Assembly: GCF_001651865.1 (NCBI RefSeq)
Contig: NZ_LPUX01000049.1
Span: forward strand, 1 to 58,455
Direction: 5' to 3'
DNA from: Sinorhizobium glycinis
GTDB taxonomy: Bacteria > Pseudomonadota > Alphaproteobacteria > Rhizobiales > Rhizobiaceae
Length of the DNA stretch: 58,455 bases
Part shown: piece by piece, positions 43,255 to 51,619 of the stretch
How the letters are laid out: the number at the start of each line of letters is the position of its first letter
How positions within the stretch are numbered: position 1 is the first letter of the stretch
Made by a program: the position numbers and the translations under genes
Notes under the pieces: model-generated
Databases searched by the model: none
Seen by the model: the letters and a program-made list of their open reading frames with translations, nothing else
What the model was told of the DNA's origin: nothing

Positions 43255-44589
43255 ATGGGAAGTAGCAGCAACACCAACACCCCTGTTCTCGACAATTTCT
43301 GGATGCCCTTTACCGCCAACCGGCAGTTCAAGGCGGCGCCGCGCCTGCTGGCAAGCGCTGAGGGCATGTACTACACCGACGTCGATGGCAATAAGGTGCT
43401 TGACGGTACGGCCGGGCTCTGGTGCGTCAATGCCGGTCACGGGCGCAGGCGGATCGCCGAAGCGGTCGAACGGCAGCTCCGGACAATGGATTATGCGCCG
43501 ACGTTCCAAATGGGTCATCCGATCGCATTCGATTTCGCCGCAAAGCTTGCCGCGATTGCACCTGGCGGCGCGGGTGCGAAACTGGACCGTGTCTTCTTCA
43601 CGGGATCGGGTTCCGAATCCGTCGATACGGCGCTGAAGATCGCCATCGCCTATCAGCGTGCCATCGGTCAGGGAACGCGCACCCGCATCATCGGCCGCGA
43701 GAAGGGCTATCACGGCGTTGGCTTCGGCGGCATTTCCGTTGGCGGCCTCGTCAATAACCGCCGCGTCTTCCCGCAGATTCCGGCCGACCATCTGCGTCAC
43801 ACCCTCGACATCGAGCGCAACGGCTTTTCAAAGGGCCTGCCGACGCACGGCGTCGAGCTCGCCGAGGATCTCGAACGCTTGGTCGCGCTACACGGTGCCG
43901 AGACGATCGCGGCCGTGATCGTCGAACCCATGGCCGGGTCGGCTGGCGTAATCCTGCCCCCGAAGGGCTATCTCGATCGCCTCCGCGCAATTGCCGACAA
44001 ATACGGTATCCTGCTGATCTTCGACGAGGTCATCACCGGCTTCGGTCGCCTCGGCACGCCCTTCGCCACCGAATATTTCGGCGTAGTCCCCGACCTCGTG
44101 ACGACCGCCAAGGGCCTGACGAATGGTGCAATTCCGATGGGCGCGGTGTTCGCCAGCCGCAAGATTCATGACGGCCTGATGACAGGCCCCGAGAACCAGA
44201 TCGAACTCTTCCACGGCTATACCTATTCCGGCCATCCCGTGGCCAGCGCCGCCGGTATCGCGACGTTGGAAATCTACGAGGAAGAAGGATTGCTGACGCG
44301 TGCCGCCGAACTGGCGGCTCATTGGCAGGAATCTCTGCATTCGTTGAAGGGCTTGCCGCATGTCGTCGACATCCGCAATCTCGGCCTCGTCGGAGCCATC
44401 GAGCTCGCTCCACGCGGCGGCGCTCCCGGCACACGAGCCTATGACGTTTTCGTGGATTGCTTCCAGAAGGGTCTGCTGATCCGTGTGACCGGGGACATCA
44501 TTGCCCTCTCGCCGCCATTGATCATCGAGAAGGACGAAATCGGCCAGATCGTTTCAATCCTTGGCGAGGCCCTCAAGCGAGCCGCTTGA
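43255..44589 (+). CDS. Class III omega-aminotransferase (beta-alanine/GABA:pyruvate type)
   Basis: 444 residues of the class III PLP aminotransferases: DNFWMPFTANRQFKAAPRLL start, GLWCVNAGHGR, FFTGSGSESVDTALKIA near 115, LLIFDEVITGFGRLG near 255 and the PLP-lysine motif TTAKGLTNGAIPMG with Lys286. The N-terminal FWMPFT motif is typical of the beta-alanine:pyruvate transaminase group. AAAGGAGG precedes ATG 43255. It could take the amino group from beta-alanine, GABA or other omega-amino acids, products expected from polyamine catabolism in region 3. Regulation by the divergent XRE-cupin gene is likely. Confidence 0.88.
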   Translation: MGSSSNTNTPVLDNFWMPFTANRQFKAAPRLLASAEGMYYTDVDGNKVLDGTAGLWCVNAGHGRRRIAEAVERQLRTMDYAPTFQMGHPIAFDFAAKLAAIAPGGAGAKLDRVFFTGSGSESVDTALKIAIAYQRAIGQGTRTRIIGREKGYHGVGFGGISVGGLVNNRRVFPQIPADHLRHTLDIERNGFSKGLPTHGVELAEDLERLVALHGAETIAAVIVEPMAGSAGVILPPKGYLDRLRAIADKYGILLIFDEVITGFGRLGTPFATEYFGVVPDLVTTAKGLTNGAIPMGAVFASRKIHDGLMTGPENQIELFHGYTYSGHPVASAAGIATLEIYEEEGLLTRAAELAAHWQESLHSLKGLPHVVDIRNLGLVGAIELAPRGGAPGTRAYDVFVDCFQKGLLIRVTGDIIALSPPLIIEKDEIGQIVSILGEALKRAA

Positions 44590-44759
44590 CCACTATGACG
44601 GCCGGCCGGGGATCCAAGCCAGGGCCGGCTGACGGTCGTGTGTTCCGGGAAGTCGTCCGCGAGGGATCGAAGAGAGGAAAGCGCACGGCATGCACCTCTT
44701 CAGCGGCATGTTCGGCAGCGAGGCATAGCAGGAGGGCGCCGCTGGGCGGCCCGTTGCCA

Positions 44760-46796
44760 TCAGATGTCCTTGAGAAGGCGAAGCGCGTCGTATATCGCCG
44801 CGTGCGTGTTGCGCGCCGCCACCGCATCGCCGATGCGGAAGAGCTGGAACTTGCCATCGGCGTTGCGCCAGGCGGTTTGCGGCCTGCCGGCGATCAGCTG
44901 GTCGTGCGACACCTCGCCAAGGTTGCTCGAGGCGGGCTTCAGCTCGAAATACAGATCGTCGAGCGGGATGGTGCCATGATTGATGACGATCTGGTCGAAC
45001 GTCCGCTGCTTTTCGACACCGCCGTAATCGCTGCCGACGTGAGCGACGAGTTCATTGCCGCTCTTCTCGACCGCTTCCAGGCGGTAGGTGACCGTGAAGG
45101 TCACATCCAGTTTCTGCAGGGAACGCATATAGGGGACGAGGTTCATTGCCATGACTTCCGGCGCGAAGGACCGGTCCGGCGTCATGATCTCGACCTTGCC
45201 GCCTGCCTTGGCAATGAACTCCGCCGCCTGAAGGCCGGCGTGGTCGCCGGCATCGTCGAAGATCAGCACGTTGGTGCCCGGTTTGACGTCGCCCGAGATG
45301 ATGTCCCAGGCGGAGACGACGAGGTCGTTACCCTTGGCAAGCACTTCCGTATGGGGAAGCCCACCCGTCGCGATGATGACGACGTCGGGATTTTCCGCCG
45401 TGATGGTTTCCGCTTCCGCCCAGCTGTTGAAATGGAAGGTGACGCCCAGCTTCTCGCACTGGCCCATCCGCCAGTCGATGATGCTGATCATCTCCCGGCG
45501 GCGTTCGCTCTGCGCCGTCAGACGGATCTGGCCGCCCGGGTCGTTAGCGGCCTCGAAGACCACGACCTCGTGGCCGCGCTCACCGGCCACTCGCGCGGCT
45601 TCAAGACCGGCGGGGCCGGCGCCGACGATCACGACCTTCTTGCAGCGATCGGCCTTGGCGATCGTGTGCGGCATCGTCAGCTCGCGTCCGGTCGCGGCAT
45701 TGTGGATGCAATAGGCGGCGCCGCCTTGGTAAATGCGGTCGAGACAGTAGTTCGCGCCGACGCATGGACGAATGTCCTCTTCCCGCTTCTCGATGATCTT
45801 CCGGACGATATGCGGGTCGGTCATATGGGCGCGGGTCATCCCGACCATGTCGACCTTGCCGGACGCAATGGCGTGGCGGGCCGTAGCGACATCCGGGATT
45901 TTCGCGGCGTGGAAGGTCGGGAAGTTGGTGGCGGCGCGAATCTCGCCGGCGAAATCGAGATGCGGCGAATTGGCCATGCCCTGGATCGGGATGACGTCCG
46001 TCAGGCCCGCGTCTGTATCGATATGGCCGCGGATGACGTTCAGGTAATCGATTAGCCCGCTGTCCTTGAGGCGCTTGGAGATTTCAAGCCCTTCCTCCCT
46101 GCCGGTCCCGCCGGGAAGACATTCGTCGGCCGTGTAGCGCACACCGAGGATGAAATCCTCTCCGACGCGCGTGCGGATCGCCTTCAGGACGTCGAAACAG
46201 AAGCGCATGCGATTGTCGAGCGAGCCGCCGAAGGGACCGCCGAGCTCGTTCGTGAGCGGGGACGCAAACTGATCGATGAGGTGGCCATAGGCTTCCAGTT
46301 CAACGCCATCCATGCCGCCGGCCTTCATGCGCTCGGCCGCATCGGCGAAGTCCTTGACGATCCTCTCGATGTCCCAGTCTTCGATTTTCTTGGGAAAGGC
46401 GCGGTGCGACGCTTCGCGGTGATGCGAGGGGGCGACGACCGGCAGCCAGTCTCCCTTGTCCCAGCGCGTGCGCCGGCCGAGATGGGTGAGCTGGATCATG
46501 ATCGCCGCGCCCTCTTCGTGTACGGCATCCGTCATCTCCCTGATCCAGGGGACGATCTCGTCCTTGTAGGCGAGCAGATTGTTGAACACCGGCGGGCTGT
46601 CTTTCGAGACCGCCGCGGAGCCGGCGGTCATCGTCATCGCAACTCCCCCCTTTGCTCGTTCCACGGTGTAGGCGCGATAACGCTCCTTCGGCATGCCGTC
46701 TTCCGGATAAGCGGGCTCGTGCGCCGTCACGATGATGCGGTTGCGCAGCGTCAGGTGCTTGAGTTGATAGGGCTGAAGGAGGGGGTCGTTCGACAT
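44760..46796 (-). CDS. stcD: N-methylproline demethylase-like NADH:flavin oxidoreductase (TMADH family)
   Basis: 678 residues. An N-terminal old-yellow-enzyme-type FMN barrel (LLQPYQLKHLTLRNRIIVTAH; IMIQLTHLGRRT) is followed by an Fe-S segment and then FAD/NADH Rossmann domains (VVIVGAGPAGLEAARVAGERG near 390; VLIFDDAGDHAG). Trimethylamine dehydrogenase has cluster ligands C-x2-C-x2-C-x11-C. Here the pattern is Cys345-x5-Cys351-x11-Cys363, with Ala348 where the second Cys is expected. Rhizobial StcD-type enzymes demethylate N-methylproline in stachydrine use, the best match by layout. The start at 46796 follows GGAG; the frame to 46898 overlaps the control region. Divergent from a TetR gene. 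Confidence 0.82.
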   Translation of the reverse strand: MSNDPLLQPYQLKHLTLRNRIIVTAHEPAYPEDGMPKERYRAYTVERAKGGVAMTMTAGSAAVSKDSPPVFNNLLAYKDEIVPWIREMTDAVHEEGAAIMIQLTHLGRRTRWDKGDWLPVVAPSHHREASHRAFPKKIEDWDIERIVKDFADAAERMKAGGMDGVELEAYGHLIDQFASPLTNELGGPFGGSLDNRMRFCFDVLKAIRTRVGEDFILGVRYTADECLPGGTGREEGLEISKRLKDSGLIDYLNVIRGHIDTDAGLTDVIPIQGMANSPHLDFAGEIRAATNFPTFHAAKIPDVATARHAIASGKVDMVGMTRAHMTDPHIVRKIIEKREEDIRPCVGANYCLDRIYQGGAAYCIHNAATGRELTMPHTIAKADRCKKVVIVGAGPAGLEAARVAGERGHEVVVFEAANDPGGQIRLTAQSERRREMISIIDWRMGQCEKLGVTFHFNSWAEAETITAENPDVVIIATGGLPHTEVLAKGNDLVVSAWDIISGDVKPGTNVLIFDDAGDHAGLQAAEFIAKAGGKVEIMTPDRSFAPEVMAMNLVPYMRSLQKLDVTFTVTYRLEAVEKSGNELVAHVGSDYGGVEKQRTFDQIVINHGTIPLDDLYFELKPASSNLGEVSHDQLIAGRPQTAWRNADGKFQLFRIGDAVAARNTHAAIYDALRLLKDI

Positions 46797-46834
46797 CTGC
46801 CGGCTCCGATTTAGAGATCTCCGGGAGCGTAATT

Positions 46835-46903
46835 GAGAATGTACACATGTGTCAACAAAGAGATCACAGAAGTCTTGGCAATGGACAATGATGTACATTT
46901 CTC
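46835..46903. promoter_or_regulatory. Paired GAGAA(A)TGTACA elements between StcD-like and TetR genes
   Basis: GAGAATGTACA (46835-46845) and its inverted counterpart TGTACATTTCTC (46892-46903) flank the centre of the 142-bp divergent region. The first overlaps the palindrome ACACATGTGT (46843-46852). They are candidate operators for the TetR-family regulator acting on both genes. Confidence 0.55.
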
Positions 46904-46938
46904 TTGCGCGACTCCTCTCGATTTGTTAGGAAAACGTC

Positions 46939-47565
46939 ATGGAGCAGACCTTGAACGATAGCGGCTGGCGTGGTTCCCCGGATGTCTGGCTGGGCGCGGC
47001 TTACGAGTCCCTGTTGGAGGCAGGTGTCGATGCGGTGAAGATCCAGCCGCTGGCGAAGAAGCTGAACCTGTCGCGGACGAGCTTCTACTGGTTCTTCAAG
47101 GATCGCGAGGAGCTGCTTGATGCATTGGTCTGGCGCTGGCGCGAGAAGAACACGGGCAACCTCGTCAAGCAGGCCGGGGCCTATGCCGAGACGGTTGCCG
47201 AGGCGATGCTGAACGTCTTTGACTGCTGGCTGGACAGCAAGCTTTTCGACTCGCAATTCGAGTTTGCAGTGCGGAGCTGGGCCCTTCAGTCGCCCGAAAT
47301 CTTGAAAGAGGTCCAGAGCGCTGACCAGCAGCGTCTCGATGCTCTGTCGCGCATGTTCCTGCGGTTTGGATACGACGTGGCCCATGCCGATGTGCGGGCA
47401 CGCACCATCTACCTGGTGCAGATCGGGTATATTTCGATGCAGACGAGGGAAGAGATCTCCGTCCGCATGAAGCGCATCCCCGAATATGTGGAGATTTTCA
47501 CCGGGCAGGTACCGGAGCAAAGAGAGCTTGATCGCTTCTTCGCACGGCATGGCTATACCGGATAG
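46939..47565 (+). CDS. TetR/AcrR-family transcriptional regulator
   Basis: 208 residues. The HTH (VKIQPLAKKLNLSRTSFYWFFKDREELLDALVWRW, about 33-68) has the TetR pattern with S-x-x-x-F-Y-x-x-F-K. The C-terminal helical domain is ligand-specific. It lies divergent from the StcD-like demethylase and 8 bp upstream of a P5C reductase gene on the same strand, so it probably controls both. Confidence 0.88.
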   Translation: MEQTLNDSGWRGSPDVWLGAAYESLLEAGVDAVKIQPLAKKLNLSRTSFYWFFKDREELLDALVWRWREKNTGNLVKQAGAYAETVAEAMLNVFDCWLDSKLFDSQFEFAVRSWALQSPEILKEVQSADQQRLDALSRMFLRFGYDVAHADVRARTIYLVQIGYISMQTREEISVRMKRIPEYVEIFTGQVPEQRELDRFFARHGYTG

Positions 47566-47573
47566 CGGCGAAG

Positions 47574-48368
47574 ATGGGCGACACGTTGATGGTCGGCGTG
47601 ATTGGGGCCAACGGATGGTTGGGAAGAGCCATCACCCAGTCGATTCTCGATGCAAGGCTCGCTTCTTCCGAAGACCTCACGCTTTCCTATCGAACCGCGC
47701 GCCCGACGCGTTTTCCGGATGCCCACTGGACAAAGGACAACCAGGAACTCGCCGATCGGTCGGATGTGATCATCGTTTCGGTGCGCCCGGATGATTGGCC
47801 TTCGCTCACCGTCACCGCCAGCGGAAAGCTGGTCATATCCGTCATGGCCGGCATACGGCTCAGCCAACTGGCCGAGCGGCTGCAAACCGGGCGCGCCGTT
47901 CGCGCACTGCCGAATGCGGCCGCCGAGGTCGGGAGATCCTACACGCCATGGGTCGCCGCGGCAGACGTGGATGATCGCGATCGCTCCATCGTGCGCGGCA
48001 TTTTCGAGGCCTGCGGCAGCACGGATGAAATCTCGAGCGAAGCCGACATCGACTATCTGACCGGGCTGTCCGGCTCCGGCCCCGCATTTCCGGCCCTTTT
48101 GGCGAACGCGATGATGAAGGACGCGATGGAGCGGGGGATCCCGTCGGCAATCGCGCGGCGTGCCGTCGCGGCCATGCTGATCGGGAGCGGACGCCTTCTC
48201 GAACTGCGCGAGGAATGTCCCGCCGGAACGGTCGAAACATTTCTCAACTATCGCGGCACCACTGCGGCGGCGATTGAGGCGATGCGCGCTGCGGGCTTCG
48301 ACGCCGCCGTCGCCAGCGGACTAGCCGCTGCCCTCACGAAAGCGGTGCGTATGGGACAGAGCTCCTGA
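47574..48368 (+). CDS. proC: Pyrroline-5-carboxylate reductase family protein
   Basis: 264 residues. The N-terminal Rossmann motif VGVIGANGWLGRAI (variant of GxGxxG) is followed by DVIIVSVRPDDW, VRALPNAAAEVG and the C-terminal signature LTGLSGSGPAFPALLANAMMKDAMERGIP. It is co-directional with the TetR gene. The GANGW N-terminus differs from the usual GGGNMA of biosynthetic ProC, so this may be a paralogue for an imine formed in N-methylproline or related amine catabolism. That reassignment is inference. Confidence 0.8.
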   Translation: MGDTLMVGVIGANGWLGRAITQSILDARLASSEDLTLSYRTARPTRFPDAHWTKDNQELADRSDVIIVSVRPDDWPSLTVTASGKLVISVMAGIRLSQLAERLQTGRAVRALPNAAAEVGRSYTPWVAAADVDDRDRSIVRGIFEACGSTDEISSEADIDYLTGLSGSGPAFPALLANAMMKDAMERGIPSAIARRAVAAMLIGSGRLLELREECPAGTVETFLNYRGTTAAAIEAMRAAGFDAAVASGLAAALTKAVRMGQSS

Positions 48369-48781
48369 CTTCGTCGCAAACGCGGCACCCTGCTCGTCCT
48401 TTCAAGCGCCGCAAAGGCCTACCGTAGAAAGCTCACGGTCGACGACCCGTTCGACGTCGAAGGACGAGTCGTCGCGCCGAACACGCCAGGCAACTACAGT
48501 TGTCGAAGAGCCTGCGGAAAGCGGAAAATCGACGCCGTAGCAATTTCTTATCTGCCCGCGCAGAATTCCTATGAAACCGGTGTGAACGGCCGCATTTTCC
48601 TTCTCTGACCCGGTGGTCGGACCACGCTTAGGCCGGGCTAACACTTTTGTTCGAATCGCCGTTCAAATCTTTTCATGAGAAAATTTGCTTTTGGTCAGCC
48701 GATCAGCCGAGGTGCTCGAAGCCGATAAAGCAGTCATGTGACTGCTGAATGCGCGGGCATGTCCTCCCGAGAGGTCCTGTC
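48369..48781. other. Intergenic region, no gene recognised
   Basis: About 410 bp. A 12-bp perfect palindrome TTCGACGTCGAA (48450-48461), flanked by GACGAC/GTCGTC arms (48441-48446 with 48468-48473), may act as a terminator-like hairpin after the P5C reductase gene. The minus-strand frame 48402-48644 starts at GTG with no ribosome-binding site and was rejected. Confidence 0.5.
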
Positions 48782-48997
48782 ATGAAAATCTTGCTGAAAT
48801 CAGCCCTTCTTTGGGCACTTGTAGTCGGCTGCGGCCAAGGCAGCCGATACGAGTACTTGCCTGGGTACGCCTATAAGACCGACCCGAGCTGCCGCCGTAC
48901 GGAGTTACCCTCCAAGTTCGATGTTCGCTGCGATTATCCCAAGCTGGGCTTTCCCGACTTCACACCCCCGCCAACCTTCGGCACCGGGGGGATTTAG
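48782..48997 (+). CDS. Small predicted lipoprotein (71 aa)
   Basis: Begins MKILLKSALLWALVVGCGQG. Basic residues, a hydrophobic core and the lipobox V-V-G-C (Cys18) predict signal-peptidase-II processing. The mature part is short, with Tyr/Pro-rich segments (YEYLPGYAYK; FPDFTPPPTFGTG) and two Cys that could form a disulfide (PSCRRTELPSKFDVRCDY). GAGAGG lies 7 nt before ATG 48782; a longer frame from 48749 lacks a lipobox-compatible length. Function unknown. Confidence 0.7.
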   Translation: MKILLKSALLWALVVGCGQGSRYEYLPGYAYKTDPSCRRTELPSKFDVRCDYPKLGFPDFTPPPTFGTGGI

Positions 48998-49190
48998 CCG
49001 GAGAGCCAGATGCGAGCACTCGAGACAGCCAGCGGTGCGCTCCTCGCTGGATGGGAATTCTATCGTCTCGCGAGTAGACTGAGCGCCGTTCGCCGGAGGG
49101 ACACTTCCTTAAATTTGTAGACAAGGAGGAAAGAGAATATCCATAAGACTGCATTAGACCACTATCCTGACTGAATCGGGAGCCGGAAAC

Positions 49191-49952
49191 ATGCAGTGGG
49201 AAGGATCATCCGTGGCGCAGAAGGACTGGCGGGTGGCACGCTATGCTATCGGCGGCATTTTCGGGTTCGTTGTCCTTTCCGAGTTGCTCACCTACGCTAC
49301 CCTCGTCGTTCTTGCCGACCGCCCCTATGTTGCGGCCATCGTTGCAACAGCGCTGGTTTCATTGTTGCTCGGTATCCCACTCATCGTGATCGCCGCTGCA
49401 CAGTTTAGGCGCGCCGACAGGCTGCGAAGCCAGCTCAATCATATGGTCGTCCACGATAGCACGACGGGCTGCGTGACGGGCCGCGGGCTTGTACATCACG
49501 CGAACGGGCTAGAGCGCCGGCGGCAACGTTCCGGCGATAAGCTCCAGGGTGCACTCATCCATGTGCGCATCAACAACCTCGACGACATCGGCGGGAGCTT
49601 TGGTCCGCAATGGAATGACGAGCTCTTGCAGTTCGTCGCCTCTACCATCAGCACTTCCGTCCGCCGCGACGACGTCGTAGCGCGGACGGGGCCGGCGAGC
49701 TTCGACGTACTGCTCACCGGCGCCAGCGAGACGGATGCCGACCAGGTCTGCGCGCGCCTGACGAAAGCCTTGGCGTCTTCACACTTCGCGGCAGACGGAA
49801 AAGCAGTCGATCTCACTCTGAGCCTGGGCGGCGTGTTGTTCAATGGCAGCATCGACCTGGAGCGCCTGCATCGTGCCGCAGCTTCTAAAACAGTCGAAGT
49901 GACGGGAACGCCTGCCACGACCATCGAATTCGCGCGCTTGCCATCCGCTTGA
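49191..49952 (+). CDS. Membrane protein with degenerate GGDEF domain (possible c-di-GMP receptor)
   Basis: 253 residues. Two membrane helices (about 19-41 and 46-70) are joined by a loop of only a few residues and precede a cytoplasmic GGDEF-like domain (about 85-245). The active-site motif is GPASF (167-171) instead of GG[D/E]EF, so diguanylate cyclase activity is unlikely. The inhibitory I-site RxxD is present as RRDD (158-161), which leaves c-di-GMP binding possible. There is no EAL or periplasmic domain, so it is not a standard LapD. It sits 190 bp upstream of the Lap-like secretion operon on the same strand, suggesting a signalling role in adhesin control. Confidence 0.82.
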   Translation: MQWEGSSVAQKDWRVARYAIGGIFGFVVLSELLTYATLVVLADRPYVAAIVATALVSLLLGIPLIVIAAAQFRRADRLRSQLNHMVVHDSTTGCVTGRGLVHHANGLERRRQRSGDKLQGALIHVRINNLDDIGGSFGPQWNDELLQFVASTISTSVRRDDVVARTGPASFDVLLTGASETDADQVCARLTKALASSHFAADGKAVDLTLSLGGVLFNGSIDLERLHRAAASKTVEVTGTPATTIEFARLPSA

Positions 49953-50142
49953 TTCATTGCCGCTTCTGGGCAGACTGATCGTTTGTTCTATATTTGCAAC
50001 ATGATTGAGAAACTTTGGAAAGCCCGCCTGCTGCCGTAGATTCGGGAGCCCGCTTTTATTATCAAGACATTATTTTAAATACGTTTGAGAGCAATTTTTC
50101 GCTAGCTGATTTTGGCGGACATTAAGTTGCGAGGGGGTTTAA

Positions 50143-51585
50143 TTGAAGAACAGCAAAATAAGGGCCGGCCTGTTTGCCGCCCTGCTCGCATCGACGGTCC
50201 TGGTGGGCGGCGCGGCCGAGGCGATGACGTTGCGGGAAGCACTTCAGATCGCAATGGAATCCAATCCCGAGATCGGGCAATCCGTGGAAAACCGCGAGGC
50301 GATCGAATTCGAGCTGCGTCAGGCGCGTGGACTTTACCTGCCGAGTGTCGACCTGGAAGCATCCACCGGCGCCCGTCATTTGGAAGACGACAGCCGCCGA
50401 TTGGCGTCCATCGAAAATGACCCCCTTTACCCATCGGAAGTCGGCCTCACCGTCACTCAAAAGCTTTTCGACGGCGGTGGCCGCCGGGCTGAACTGGAAC
50501 GGCAGGCAGCGCGCGTCGACAGCGCCTCGTTTCGGGTCCTGGAGCGATCCGAGACAATCGGGCTGCAAATCGTTCGCGAGTATTTCGAGTATATTCTTCA
50601 GCAGCAGATAGTCGAAGAAGCGCGCCGGAATGTCAGCGCGCATCAGGCGATCCGCTCGGACATCAGTTCGCTCATATCGGGTGGGAGACTGACCGAGGCC
50701 GACCGTCAGCAGGTGGACGAGCGGTTGCTTGCCGCGAAGGCGCGCCTGCTGGAAGCGCAGGAGGCGCTGGATACCGTAAAGATCAGCTTCAATCGCCTTG
50801 TCGGCCAGCCGCTGACGAAACCGTCCATGCCAAAGTCCGTGTCTGCCCGGCTGCCGAACACGCTGGACACGGCGATCGGCATTGCGCGCGCCAACAATCC
50901 GCGCATCAAGGCGGCCGACGCCGACATCAATGTGGCCGATTCGCAGGTAAAGGCGGCGCGATCCGACATGTTGCCTGAAATTGTCGCCGAAGGACGCATC
51001 CGCTCCGGCGTTGACGTCGACGGCTCCACGGGTGACACTTGGGATGCCCAGGCACGCATCGTGGCGAGGTGGAACCTCTATCGTGGCGGAATCGACATCG
51101 CGAATGAACAGGAACAGATGCGTCGCGCGAGTGAGCAGCGGCTCGTCTTCCACCAGGCGCATCGCGAAGTCGAGGAGGCGGTGCGCATCTCCTGGGAGCG
51201 CCGTGCCAGCCAGTATGACCTGTCGCGAACGCTGAAGGCTCAGGCGCAGGCAAACGATCAGCTGGTGTCATCTTATCGCGAGCAACTTGCTGTCGGCCAG
51301 CGATCACTGCTCGATGTTCTCGGGGCGCAGAACGCGCGCTTCAACGCGAACGTTCTGGCGAAGACGGCTCAGTATGCTGCACTATTTGCCGAATATCGCC
51401 TTCTCGCAGCCACGGGCCAGCTCCTTTCGACAATGCAGATCAAGGCGCCGGCTCAAGCCGAAGCCTATGCAAGGCAGGAGTTCAATGTTTCTGAAGCGCC
51501 AGCCACGGAGACTTACCGACGAATGCCTTCCCGCCAGACAAATGACCTGCCGCTCGACCTGCTCGCCCCGATCCGGCAGAAATGA
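50143..51585 (+). CDS. TolC-family outer-membrane channel of the Lap-like T1SS
   Basis: 480 residues starting at TTG 50143, with GAGGGGG 6-7 nt upstream. A signal peptide (MKNSKIRAGLFAALLASTVL; cleavage near AEA-MTL) precedes two OEP repeats of long helices and strands (LREALQIAMESNPEIGQSVENREA; DLEASTGARHLED; the second half begins LDTAIGIARANNPRIKAADAD). It forms the outer-membrane duct for the ABC/HlyD pair encoded next. Equivalent to LapE by context. Confidence 0.9.
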   Translation: MKNSKIRAGLFAALLASTVLVGGAAEAMTLREALQIAMESNPEIGQSVENREAIEFELRQARGLYLPSVDLEASTGARHLEDDSRRLASIENDPLYPSEVGLTVTQKLFDGGGRRAELERQAARVDSASFRVLERSETIGLQIVREYFEYILQQQIVEEARRNVSAHQAIRSDISSLISGGRLTEADRQQVDERLLAAKARLLEAQEALDTVKISFNRLVGQPLTKPSMPKSVSARLPNTLDTAIGIARANNPRIKAADADINVADSQVKAARSDMLPEIVAEGRIRSGVDVDGSTGDTWDAQARIVARWNLYRGGIDIANEQEQMRRASEQRLVFHQAHREVEEAVRISWERRASQYDLSRTLKAQAQANDQLVSSYREQLAVGQRSLLDVLGAQNARFNANVLAKTAQYAALFAEYRLLAATGQLLSTMQIKAPAQAEAYARQEFNVSEAPATETYRRMPSRQTNDLPLDLLAPIRQK

Positions 51586-51619
51586 CGGTTTTTCTGAAGG
51601 CAGATGATCGGTCCTCACC

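Noticed and set aside
44600..44640. GCCGGCC/GGCCGGC pairing after the omega-aminotransferase
   Set aside because: Long loop and no U-tract; too weak to call a terminator.
48402..48644. Minus-strand ORF of 80 codons
   Set aside because: GTG start without ribosome-binding site; composition not protein-like.
48640..48665. tRNA-like TTCGAATC near 48650
   Set aside because: No cloverleaf arms could be drawn around it.
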